In this document: positions 35,523 through 47,300 of the stretch, piece after piece | Numbering within the stretch: position 1 is the stretch's first letter | Layout of the letters: each line of letters opens with the position of its first letter | DNA from: Melastoma dodecandrum | Lineage: Eukaryota; Streptophyta; Magnoliopsida; Myrtales; Melastomataceae | Reading direction: 5' to 3' | Length of the DNA: 64,000 nucleotides | NCBI GenBank assembly: GCA_029817715.1 | Contig: JARUPY010000468.1 | Span: 428,501-492,500 of the forward strand | The notes under the pieces: model-generated | The model's input: only the letters and a program-made list of their open reading frames with translations | Databases searched by the model: none | Told to the model about the DNA's origin: nothing | Translations under genes and position numbers: made by a program

Positions 35523-36033
35523 TACTCGGATTATTTATTTCCTGCCATACATATCGGTAAAAAAGAATTCTCATTACCAATACTAAAACTACAGCAGTTT
35601 CACCAACATGATAGCTCATTTTTCCCCACTTTTTGTTTTGGGTTTCTTTTTCTTTTTGGTTTACTCTTGTTTTGCACCCAACAAAGGTTTGTACCACAAG
35701 AAATGCAATGTGACCAGATTGTACCTGGATCAGATCATGTGTACCAGTTTTTTGGACTCTTGGGAAAGAAACAATGTGGGATGGTGGTGGTGGTGGTGGT
35801 GGTGGTGGTGGTGGTATCCTTTAACCCAGTTGGTCTTAGGGCAAGAGTCATTGTCAAGATTGTTGCTTTTTCTTCTTTTTGTGGTTGCATGAGGACAAGG
35901 AGAAGGAGGAGGCGGTGCTGCTGCTGGTGTTAGAAAATCTGAGACTTTGTAATGGGCAGAGGTTTCATGGACTTTTTGTTGCCTGCATGTGAAATTGCTT
36001 TGGGAAATGGACAAGCATTTGGGATTACATTTT
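35523..36033 (+). other. 3' region of the UXT-like gene with a (TGG)n microsatellite
   Basis: Downstream of the stop lies T-rich sequence and a pure (TGG)n run at 35782-35814. The frames at 35608-36056 are translations of this repeat and not genes. The 3' untranslated region probably ends here, but no single polyadenylation signal stands out. Confidence 0.45.
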
Positions 36034-36887
36034 GGCAAAATATATGATAATATCAAATACTATACCGAAACTTTCTGTTTTGTCACTTTCTTTTTTTGCT
36101 ATACGATATTATCAAAAACTATAGGGTTGTAATTTTTTTTAGCCATTCTCCGACGGAATCCGTCTAATGGCTGATGTGGCTTGACGGATTCCGTCCAGTC
36201 AGCTAATTTATTCCACGTAGTTGCCTTGAGGGTTAAATCCCCAAGTCCACCAAGTCTCCATTCGCGAATCAACTCCGAGAGAAATCCCAATTTGTGACCC
36301 TAAATCAACCCCATTCCCCATTCCATGTAGATCGCATCCCAGAATCCCCATTCCTTTTTCGAACCCTATCGTCCCAGGAAGAGAACGTCCGGAAATCATC
36401 CCGAGAAGAGAACGTCCGAGGGTAGAAGCAACCAAATCAACGAGTGGTCAAAAGGGGGCTCGGGCAAAGGTATATGGTGTGCCCATATACCTTCTTCCAC
36501 CTTTCTTTCTAGCTGTTCTGTGCAAGGCCTTCGCTACCACGCCGCTCTAGCCACCACGTTGATTTGCGAAGTTGGGAAATCGGCCAGTCGATTTAGGGTT
36601 AGGGTTAGAAATTTGGGATATTTCTAAAGGTTTGGGAAGTCGGGCAGTTGATTCGCGAATGGGGACTTGCTGGACTTGGGGATTTAACCCTCAAGGCAAC
36701 TACGTGGAATAAATTAGCTGACTGGACGGAATCCGTCAAGCCACATTCAGCCATTAGACGGATTCCGTCGGAGAATGGCTAAAAAAAATTACAACTCTAT
36801 AGTTTTTGATAATATCGTATAGCAAAAAAAGAAAGTGATAAAACAGAAAGTTTCGGTATAGTATTTGATATTATCGTATATTTTGCC
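36034..36887. mobile_element. Mutator-like non-autonomous element, 854 bp
   Basis: Inverted arms of about 240 bases (36034-36274 and 36647-36887), starting GGCAAAATATA, pair with only a handful of differences. The flanks carry the same 9-bp sequence TTACATTTT (36025-36033 and 36888-36896). A 9-bp duplication and long inverted termini are the hallmarks of Mutator-like elements. The core has no transposase. It includes AGGGTTAGGGTTAG near 36595 and CGGAATCCGTC words in both arms. Confidence 0.8.
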
Positions 36888-36896
36888 TTACATTTT

Positions 36897-37756
36897 TTTG
36901 TTTTGTTTCCTTTTTTAGAAAAATAAAATAAAAAAGAAAAGGACAGGAATCTTATTGGGAAGGAACAACACACTTTACTTGAGGGAACATAAAGTGAGGG
37001 ATGCCCAGCACTCCCCCTAAGAGCCCTTTTTTTGTGGATATAAAAATCCGCAAGATTTTGTACTAAAAGTTTTAAAATTTACTAAATAATGTTTCAAAGA
37101 CCATTTTTATAAAGTCGATTCCAATGCTTAAAGGAAGCCCGCTTTATTTCACTATTAAGGAAATAAAGTCGGAGATGGCTCTAGAGGTCAAGCCGATTTT
37201 CTTAAGGGTGAACCGAGACCTTTATAAAAGTCGACTCCGGTATTATTCGACGAATTTTAAAATCATATACGCCTTGTTTTAGCAAATATTATTCCGATTA
37301 AGGTTATTTTGGTTAAAGTTTCATTCGGAATTGGGCTTTATGTTGGGCCAGGAGGCAGGCCCAAGTCCATTATCCGCGTGAAGCTGAACCCGCTCTTACA
37401 CAGATGTGCCCCACAAGGGAAAGCCTGGCCATTCCTTTCGGATGTAAACAATAAATCCCCCTCATCCAATAGAATTCTAAGTCCTCCCGTTCAATTGTCT
37501 GGAAATAATTTTTGGTTTTTGCTTTGGTTTGTTTGGGTTATAGGAGGGGGTGAGGCAGTGGGGTTGTCACTTTCCAATTCCATAAATGTATGTTCGCAGT
37601 CTCACCCCGTGTGTGTCTGTCTGTCTGTGCCTAGTAGCATTATTTCTCTGTCTCGTACTTTTCTTTTGTCCCCCTCCCCCCCCACACCCTTCCCATCTTC
37701 AGTCCCCACTCTTCGTTAACGTTTGCATTTACCCAACAACATCGTAAAAATTAGCA
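36897..37756. other. Spacer between two Mutator-like insertions
   Basis: No gene recognised. The 136-codon frame at 37309-37719 ends in T/C-rich sequence and shows no domain. Confidence 0.4.
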
Positions 37757-37984
37757 CTCCACAACGGAAGCGGCTAATGTGCCGTGAACGGCATCTTACG
37801 TGACGTGTACTAATTTTGACCCCGATTTAGTACAATGTACTAACTCGGTTAGTACATTTTGAAATTACTAATGATGTACTAACACTGTAGTTAGTACATT
37901 GTACTAAATGGTACTGTTCTTGTACTAGTAATGATTAGTACAGTGTACTAATGGGAACTGTTCTTGTACTAGTAATGTACAAGT

Positions 37985-38704
37985 GTACTAGTTGGTACGA
38001 AACAGGAACAGTAATCGTTAGTACAGTGTACATATGTACACTGTACTAGTGTACTAGTTGGTACGAAACAGGAACAGTAATCGTTAGTACAGTGTACATA
38101 TGTACAGTGTACTAGTGTACTAGTTGGTACGAAACAGGAACAGTGACGGTTAGTACAGTGTACATATGTACACTGTACAAGTGTACTAGTTGGTACGAAA
38201 CAGGAACAGTGACGGTTAGTACACTGTACATATGTACACTGTACTAGTGTACTAGTTGGTACGAAACAGGAACAGTAATCGTTAGTACAGTGTACATATG
38301 TACAGTGTACTAGTGTACTAGTTGGTACGAAACAGGAACAGTAATCGTTAGTACAGTGTACATATGTACAGTGTACTAGTGTACTAGTTGGTACGAAACA
38401 TGAACAGTAATCGTTAGTACAGTGTACATATGTACAGTGTACTAGTGTACTAGTTGGTACGAAACAGGAACAGTAATCGTTAGTACAGTGTACATATGTA
38501 CACTGTACTAGTGTACTAGTTGGTACGAAACAGGAACAGTAACGAGTAGTACACTGTACATATGTACACTGTACTAGTGTACTAGTTGGTACGAAACAGG
38601 AACAGTACTAGTTAGTACAGTGTACATATGTACACTGTACTAATATACTAGTTGGTACGAAACATGAACAATACTAGTTAGTACAGTGTACATATGTACA
38701 CTGT
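37985..38704 (+). repeat. 66-bp tandem array, left arm
   Basis: Eleven units share TAGTTGGTACGAAACAGGAA, spaced 66 bases apart from about 37990 to 38650. They differ in a short variable word after GAACAGT: TAATCGTTA-like (A), GACGGTTA (B), AACGAGTA (C) or ACTAGTTA (D). From outside inward the order is A A B B A A A A C D D. Confidence 0.85.
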
Positions 38705-38855
38705 TAGTACTACTTGGAGGATTACAATTCGACCGTAAAAGCGTACGAGTTGCGAACGTACGTGTCAGTACCTGTTAGTACATTTCGCAATTACTACTAA
38801 TGTACTAACACTGTAGTTAGTACATCGTACGATAAATAACTGTTTTCCAATAGTA

Positions 38856-39515
38856 CACTAGTACAGTGTACATATGTACACTGTACTAACTAGTACTGTT
38901 CCTGTTTCGTACCAACTAGTACACTAGTACAGTGTACATATGTACACTGTACTAACTAGTACTGTTCCTGTTTCGTACCAACTAGTACACTAGTACAGTG
39001 TACATATGTACAGTGTACTACTCGTTACTGTTCCTGTTTCGTACCAACTAGTACACTAGTACAGTGTACATATGTACATTGTACTAACGATTACTGTTCC
39101 TGTTTCGTACCAACTAGTACACTGTACATATGTACACTGTACTAACGATTACTGTTCCTGTTTCGTACCAACTAGTACACTAGTACAGTGTACATATGTA
39201 CAGTGTACTAACCGTCACTGTTCCTGTTTCGTACCAACTAGTACACTTGTACAGTGTACATATGTACACTGTACTAACCGTCACTGTTCCTGTTTCGTAC
39301 CAACTAGTACACTAGTACAGTGTACATATGTACACTGTACTAACGATTACTGTTCCTGTTTCGTACCAACTAGTACACTAGTACACTGTACATATGTACA
39401 CTGTACTAACGATTACTGTTCCTGTTTCGTACCAACTAGTACACTAGTACAGTGTACATATGTACATTGTACTAACGATTACTGTTCCTGTTTCGTACCA
39501 ACTAGTACACTTGTA
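38856..39515 (-). repeat. 66-bp tandem array, right arm
   Basis: Ten units are the reverse complement of the left-arm units; one near 39121 is about 12 bases short. From outside inward the variant order is A A A B B A A C D D. The 150-codon frame at 39072-39524 is a translation of this array, not a gene. Confidence 0.85.
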
Positions 39516-40135
39516 CATTACTAGTACAAGAACAGTTCCCATTAGTACACTGTACTAATCATTACTAGTACAAGAACAGTACCATTTAGTACAATGTACT
39601 AACTACAGTGTTAGTACATCATTAGTAATTTCAAAATGTACTAACCGAGTTAGTACATTGTACTAAATCGGGGTCAAAATTAGTACACGTCACGTAAGAT
39701 GCCGTTCACGGCACATTAGCCGCTTCCCTCCACAACTAGGTACAAGTGGTAAGAAACTTATATTCATTTAAGGGAGTCTTGAATCCGAATCGAGTTCGAA
39801 TTAGTCGAGAGAATCTCCAAAAATCGGATGGGTAAACAAAAAAAAATAGCACTCCATTCGACTCCCAACCATCAAGAGATTTAATACAGACCGAGTTCTT
39901 CTGAATGACACACACCTTATCCTCCGCTTTTGAATTTACAGCCGCCCACCCTTTCTACCTACTACTGTCTTAAATAATTGGAAATGCATTCTTTCAAACA
40001 AAAAGTTATTTGGGTTGGAAGGCTAAAAAAAAAATAAAGCAAAGCAAATCAGCTATCAATAAATGAGAAATTCTCCACATGATTAAAGAAATAACATTCA
40101 TTTTCTTTTTCATCTAGTAATTTAAAATGAAATTT

Positions 40136-40370
40136 TTGGAAGAATTATCATATAAAAATTCCTACAAATTTGCGTTAAACTAAATTATACGTTAAACAAT
40201 TGTGTTACATAATTGAACACGAAAATCAAAACTATTTTGTGTGGGAGCAGAACCGACACGATAAATTATTGGGTAATTCTTTAATTCACATGATATATTC
40301 TATGTTTTAAAGACGAGGAACTGGACATTATAGAATAGGTTGTCTGTTTCACGTCGAAAATCTATCCTCC
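40136..40370 (+). repeat. Dispersed repeat, copy 2 (partner at 11245-11480)
   Basis: Same order of words as copy 1: ATTATCATATAAAA, TTTGCGTTAAA, CGTTAAACAATTGTG, GGTAATTCTTTAATTCACATG, GACATTATAG. It is more diverged in the middle, where copy 1 has the CCGGTTC words. Confidence 0.45.
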
Positions 40371-40685
40371 CAGACACACCGATCACACCTCTTCGAGAAA
40401 GATATAAAATAATCGCCCAACAAACAATGAATTGGGTTTCATTTCAGGTGTTGGGTCATTTGATAGTCGATCGAGATTAGGATTAACAACAGAAACACAT
40501 AAAGTAACGAAGATATTGATTGCGGGAAGGGGGCAGAGCATGTAATGCTCCAAATCTAACTCCACCCAATTGGAGGAAAGAGAGAGAGAGATAATGAAGT
40601 GGTCCACCCTCTTTCCTCCTTCCACGCTCGCTTGTCCTCTCTCACACGTGTGCTGTTCCTGTCTGTGTCTTCTTCTTCTTTCTCC

Positions 40686-40722
<37 letters not shown>

Positions 40723-41165
40723 GTAATAGGCTCCCTGAAACACACGCACATCTTCAATGTATGCTTGACGAGGGGAAGGGATGGTCAGTAGTATCATTCA
40801 TTCATACAGATACACACTGGCAAAAGGGATGCGCAGGAGTGGTCGGGTGTTATAATATCATTCGGATATTATATTCAAATGTAAAAGTCTGTTCAATCCA
40901 TGAAAATGGAAGTGAATTATTTTATGAAATCATTGAAATAAATTAATATTCACATACTTTATGTTATAAGATTTAAGAATGTACGGATACGAGTTTGAAA
41001 CATTTTTTTAATTAAAAAGAAAAGCGAAGATAGGGAACCGCATACATACATCAAATCAAAAGGGTTCTTTTTTTTTCGTTTCTTATTCCCACCCCAATCC
41101 AATCCAACCATATATTAATAACAATTCTTTTAAAGAAAAATCCCATGTACTTTATTTTATTCATT

Positions 41166-41372
41166 TATATTTTGGAAGAATTTAGGCCAATCAAATGAAC
41201 CAATGCTTGACGTAAAACGAGGTCATTTCATAGGAAAGGTAAGAGAATGATAATTCCCTTCTCCATTCTCGGTCATTTCATTACATTGCTTTTCTTTCCC
41301 TAAAAAATTACCTCGTTTTATGTCAAATATTTCTTTATTTGGTTGACCTAAATTCTTACTAAATATAATGAG
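41166..41372. repeat. Small MITE-like inverted repeat
   Basis: The left arm (about 41172-41230) contains GAATTTAGGCCAATCAAATG and GTAAAACGAGGTCATTT. The right arm (about 41308-41366) holds the reverse complement with modest divergence. The 130-codon minus-strand frame covering it has no known domain. Confidence 0.5.
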
Positions 41373-44327
41373 CATTCTTTCGCAGTATTCATTCGTAATT
41401 CTCGCAAACCAATCAAAAGCCTTAGAATAATTCAGCTTGATTAATTCGTGTCGTTTTCCTTTTATCCAAAAAAGAGGAGAACTGAAAGAGTGTTTTGTCA
41501 TACATCCTAACATAACAACCAGACAGGGTGTTTCTTTTGATAAAGGTGGTTTGGCTTGGATGTCCCCCACCCCGGTTAGAAATCCATATATATATATATA
41601 TATACAAAGCAACAAGGTTTAGGGTTATATAACCTATTTTCTTACATATATTTTAAGAAATCACTGTTTTGTTTTGACAAAGAGAGAGTGAGGGGTAGAG
41701 GTAAAATGTGTGTGTGAATGTTCTAATATTACCAAGTATAATCGCTTCTTGTAAATTTAGATTAGTGAGTCCACCATATTTCTCCAAGAACTTGTCTTAC
41801 CGTCAGACCAGTTACTGCATTTTCACAAGTTTCATGTTCGACCCAATACTCAGCCCACTCTATCAAATTTTTTGATACCACATATTAATAATATGAAACG
41901 ACATTTTGTGATGATCAACGTATATCTAGGGGTGATTATGGGTGGGTAGAGTTTGGAATCTAGAACCTACTTTTCTTATTTTTGAAATTTACAACATACT
42001 TTGTGAATAAAAAAAATCCAAGAACTTACGAAAGCTCCACGATGACAAAGATCCAACCTTATGAAAGCTAATCCCCTTCCCTCCTGCAACGACGACAACC
42101 TTACGAAAGGATTTCTTGAACGGGGCTCGTCGATTTTGAAAATATTTTCGGATCGATGGTTCTTATATATCAAGTTTGAGATTGTTTCAAAAGGAGAAAT
42201 TGAAACTGTATTTAATAGCGTCGGTTTTAAAAAATTTATAACATAATACATATTTGATATATTCGAAATCTCTCTTGATACTAATTATATAATACCAGTT
42301 CCAATAAGTTTTGGATTTCATCCTAAACAAATGCTCACATCAACATGTTAAAAGTGATTGTGAGAAAATATCGATTAAGGTACTATAAAAAGACAGAATT
42401 TCAAAATCTTATTTTTGAAGCAACTTAATATTTCGCGAGTCATGATGACAATCTGTCAATGGACAATACTTTTTTTAAAAAAAAAAAAGTGTACGTGGGT
42501 TTTAGAGCCCTTAGCCATGATCCTCGTGAAGAACGATTAATTAAGGAGGGGAGGTGGGAATCTTTATATTTATTTGTTTATTTAAAGGGTGGTAAAGACA
42601 GAGACTGATCCAAAATCCCTCCGACCAAGACGTTCCCGGAAACCTAAGACAAAAGGAAATATATATAGAAACAACGATGAAAGTGAAAAAAGAAGAGATG
42701 CCTGCAGCACACGTTCCCATTATTTTAATTTTCAATTCCACCTTTTTAGATCCGTAATGATTAAGTAAGTCCTAATCTTTTTGACCGATTTAAATTAGCA
42801 AAGTCCAATGCACACGCCGGAAGACTACATTGAAAATGTAAAAAGACAAAAAAAAACATTCATGATTTTTTTTCTTTTTAATGATACCACACAAAAACTA
42901 AATAAGTTCTTCTTTTATTTTAAAATTATAAAATTATATTAAATGACATTAATAATTAAAATTTTACTATTTATATCTCTTCGTTACGTCTTCATCCCGT
43001 TTACACAACACTTATAAAAAAAAATGGGGAATAAAACGAGGGACGTTGTGGTTGGTAAATAACATGGCCAGAAATAACAACAACAACAAAGAAACTCTTG
43101 TGTGCGAAACTCACCTAGACTAGAATTTGTTATCTGAAATCATTAATTACTTGTCATTCCAACGCGATAAAACAAAATCAAACTTTTCATTTTTCTCAGG
43201 CCAAATGACTTCTTCATACACAGAATCTTAGAAAAGTAATCCTTGTGGGTTTTGTTAACAGGTGTAGTAGTAGTTATGACATCGATTATTTTATAATTTT
43301 AATAAATTATATTAAATGTAAAAAAAAATACTAAATTTAAAGCACATATCTTGAACACCGGTTAACAAAATCCTTTTTATAGTTATGTTAACGTTGCTGT
43401 TCGCTTATATATTTTTTAAAGAAAAGAGCCTTTATGTCTAATCGACACACTTACTATATTTTTGGATAGACCAACCAACCTTATCATCACCGCTTGAAAT
43501 TAAAAAAAAGAAAAAAACCCGTAAAAATTCTAAAAAACAAAAAAGATCTTAATAAGAAGATGATTATGGTATTTAGAAAGTTGAATCATTTGGTAATCAC
43601 GTCACCCTCACGAATAACCCTGAACAAAAAGTAAGCGGGGGGTGGGGGAGGAGGATAAGGATTGATAGAGAAGATTGAAACCAATAATTAGAGTCTCAAT
43701 TACCATAAAAAAATAAATTAACAGTTTTCCTTTTTTAATTTAAATTTTAAGACAAGGATGAAGAAGTTGTTAAGGTCAATACGAAGGGAGGAGAGTGATG
43801 GTTCGTTCATAGATGGGGATGTAAATGATCACAACGGTTTCGAGAACCGTTTTCTATTCCGAGTCTTAAAATTATTATTAAAATAAAACCATTCGTGAGT
43901 GCATATCACAGGCTCTGCTCGGCTCGTTTACCCCTCTGTATTCACAAGGCAACCATCATACATGTGAGCAGAGCAGAGCAGAGCAGAACAGCTGGTGTTC
44001 ACTCCAAACTAAATCTCCCCTTCACTTCACTTCACTTACCCTCCAATCAATGTAATAATAATTAACTGTCAAAGAAAGATACAACTCCAAATCCTGATCA
44101 TCCCTCTATCTCCCCCCTTCTCTCTCTCTCTCTCTACAACTCCATCTTCTTCTTCTTCTTCTTCGTCATCATCCAATAATGGAAGCACCACAACTACAAC
44201 TACAACAGCAACAGCAACAACTCCACCTCCTCCTCCTCTTCTTCTTCTTCTACTCCCCATCACCTTGACACCACCACCCTCTCCCTCTCTCCAGAAAGAG
44301 AGAAACACACAAAAAGAAAAGAAAACG

Positions 44328-47300
44328 ATGAAACCTTCCTCCTCCTTCTTCATCATCTCCTCCTTCTTCCTCATCTCTATCTTCCCCAGTACTGCTGCTG
44401 CTACTGCTACTACTACTACAACAGCAGCAGAAGCAGCACATCGACTCCTCCTTTCCTTTAAGTCATCCCTCCCTGACCCTTCTCTCCTCAGCGACTGGTC
44501 CCCTTCCACCCCTCTCTGTTCCTTCTCCTTCCTCTCCTGCCTCAACTCCTCCTCCTCCTTCTCCTTCGCCCTCAACCTCTCCGGCCTCAACCTCTCCCTC
44601 CCCTTCTCCTCCAGCTCCACCTTCCTCCTCCCACTTCCAGGCCTCCTCGCTCTCTCCCTCTCCCGCTCCTCTCTCCTCCCCTCCCCCTTCCCTCCCTCCC
44701 CCTTCCCCTGCTCCCCCTCCCTCTCCTCCCTCGACCTCTCCCACAACTCCCTCCCCTCCTCTCTCCCCGACCTCCACTCCATCTTCCTCTCCTGCCCTGG
44801 CCTCAAGTACTTCAACTTCTCCTCCAACCCCATCTCGACCGCCCCCTCCTACCAACCCCCCGCCACCCATGCTTCTCTTTCTAACTCCACCGCCCTCCAG
44901 GTTCTGGACTTGTCGAATTGCAGGATTTCTGGCGGGGGTATCGTGGCTTGGATCTCCGAGACGGTCGGTTGTGGCCAGCTGTCGTACCTGTCGCTCCGAG
45001 GTAACGCCGCAAGCGACTCCGGGGACTTGGATTTCTCCGGGTGCAGCAACCTCAAATTTCTGGATATCTCAAACAATAATTTCTCGGCCACAGAGTTGTC
45101 ATTTGGCGAGTCTGGGTGTTTGAGCTTGGAGCACCTGGATATTTCGTCGAACAGGTTCCCCGGCGACGTTGGGAGTTGGGTCTCTGGCTGTTCTCAGCTG
45201 CAGCTATTGAATCTCTCCAGCAACCGTTTCTCTGGCCCGGTTCAGTCCTTCCCCGTAAAGGCCCTGAAGTTTCTTTATCTGGACAACAATGGGTTCCAAG
45301 GTGAGTTGCCTTCGCATCTCGCAGATGCCTGCCATGGCCTCATCGAGCTCGATCTCTCTCACAATCACTTATCCGGCTCGATCCCTTCCGACTTTGGGTC
45401 GTGCTCTGTCCTGGAATCCCTGGATGTATCCAATAATAAGTTCTCCGGCGAGTTGCCCTCGGCCGTGTTTGCGAAGATGACTGGATTGAGGAAACTGAAT
45501 CTGGGGTTCAACAATTTTGAGGGGAAGATGGACGATTATTGGTCTGTGTTGACTGGTTTAGAGACTTTGGATCTGAGTTCAAACAATCTTTCCGGTTTGA
45601 TCCCTAGCGGGCTGTGCATGAACCCCCGGAGTGGCCTTAAGGAGCTTTTCCTCCAGAACAACATGTTCACGGGCTCGATTCCTCCGTCCTTGAGTAACTG
45701 CTCGCAGCTCGTCTCGCTGGACCTGAGCTTCAATAACTTGATGGGCGAGATCCCCTCGACCCTAGGAGGGCTCCCGAGGCTCCAGGATCTGATGCTCCTT
45801 ATGAACCAGCTCGAAGGGACCATCCCGGAAGGTCTCACCTTCGCCCGGAGTCTCGAGAATTTGATACTCGACTTCAACGTGTTGACAGGGGAAATCCCTC
45901 CCGGGTTGCAGAATTGTACGAGCCTCAACTGGGTGTCTTTGTCGAACAATAGGCTGAGTGGCGAGATACCCGGTTGGTTTGGGAAGTTGTCTAACCTTGC
46001 AATCCTCAAGCTGAGCAACAACACTTTCTATGGCAGGATCCCGCCGGAGCTTGGTGATTCCCGAAGCCTCATCTGGTTGGATCTCAATACGAATTACTTG
46101 AATGGGAGCATACCGCCTGAATTATTTAAGGAATCGGGTGCCATTGAGGTGAAGATTAATACAGACAAACGTTATGCATACATCAAGAATGATGGTAGTA
46201 AGGCGTGCCACGGGGCGGGGAACTTGCTGGAGTTTGCGGGGATCAGGCCTGAGCAGCTTGAACGAATCTCCACTCGAAACCCATGCAACTTCACCCGGGT
46301 GTATAATGGCCTCTTGGAGCCTACTTTCAAGAATAATGGGTCGATGATTTTCCTCGACATCTCCCACAATATGCTCTCGGGCAGCATCCCGAAGGAGATT
46401 GGGTCTATGTACTATCTCTACATTTTGAACTTTGGGTACAACAACCTTTCTGGGATGATCCCTGCGGAGGTTGGTGGCTTGCACAACCTCAACATTCTCG
46501 ATCTCTCGAACAACGCACTGGAAGGGAGCATACCGCCAGCACTGAGCGGGTGCTCTATGCTAAACGAGATAAATCTGTCAGGCAATTTGCTCTCTGGTCT
46601 TATTCCTCAGATGGGCCAGCTGGGTACTTTCCCCGCTTCCAGCTTCTTGAACAACACGGGACTGTGCGGCATCCCTCTAGCGAAGTGCGAATCGGATAAT
46701 TCCCCGGCTGCGGAATCACTACGCCAGAAATCCAACAAGAAGCAGGCCCATATCGCCAGTAGCATCGCGATGGGGCTCTTATTCACTCTATTATGCATCT
46801 TCAGCCTCGTTTTCATCGCTTTGGAGGCGAGAAAGAGGAGGAAAAAGAAGAGGACTCTCAATTCTGCTAGGGATATCTACATTGATGGCCGATCCCAGTC
46901 AGGCACAGTCGATACCAGCTGGAAACTGACGAGTGCACACGAGGCCCTCAGCATAAACCTCGCGACCTTTGAGAAGCCTTTAAGGAAGCTAACCTTTGCG
47001 GACCTTCTTGAAGCAACCAATGGCTTCCACAATGACAGCCTGATAGGTTCGGGTGGGTTTGGCGACGTGTACAAGGCCCAGTTGAAGGATGGGAGCATCG
47101 TGGCAATCAAGAAGCTGATACATGTCAGCGGGCAGGGCGACCGTGAGTTCATGGCCGAGATGGAAACAATCGGGAAGATCAAGCACCGGAACCTCGTCTC
47201 CCTCCTTGGTTACTGTAAGGTCAAAGAGGAAAGACTTTTGGTTTACGAATACATGAAATACGGGAGCTTAGAAGATGCGTTTCATGATCGGAAGAACATC

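Larger units (their letters stand above)
37766..39727. mobile_element. Foldback Mutator-like element built from 66-bp repeats
   Basis: The 1962-base element starts GGAAGCGGCTAATG and ends with its reverse complement. It is flanked by a perfect 9-bp duplication, CTCCACAAC (37757-37765 and 39728-39736). The outer about 230 bases of the arms appear identical. Inside, the left arm has 11 and the right arm 10 units of about 66 bases in opposite orientation, around a unique centre of about 150 bases (38705-38855). Each unit also contains the palindrome GTACATATGTAC. No transposase is present. The 9-bp duplication points to mobilisation by a Mutator-type transposase. Confidence 0.85.
39737..44090. 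other. Long intergenic region upstream of BRI1
   Basis: AT-rich with no recognised gene. It includes a dispersed repeat (40136-40370), (AAT)n at 40686-40722, a small inverted-repeat element (41166-41372), an (AT)n run at about 41587-41605 and four GAGCA units at 43966-43985. The last few hundred bases become C/T-rich and probably hold the BRI1 promoter and leader. Confidence 0.45.

Noticed and set aside
35608..36056. ORFs with poly-Trp, poly-Val or poly-His runs
   Set aside because: They are translations of the (TGG)n microsatellite in the 3' region of the UXT-like gene.
36590..36610. Telomere-like AGGGTTAGGGTTAG
   Set aside because: Only about two units are present inside the core of a Mutator-like element, too short to indicate telomeric sequence.
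37985..39515. CRISPR-like array of regular repeats
   Set aside because: The units are contiguous with no unique spacers, occur in opposed arms of a transposon, and the genome is plant nuclear.
39072..39524. 150-codon ORF with a 22-residue repeat (CSCFVPTSTLV..CTYVHCTN)
   Set aside because: It is a translation of the 66-bp array in the right arm of the foldback element. The 66-base period keeps frame automatically, and no independent coding evidence exists.
44069..44870. Long minus-strand ORFs rich in Glu, Arg and Gly opposite the BRI1 start
   Set aside because: They are shadows of the C/T-rich coding strand of BRI1, which removes stop codons on the other strand.
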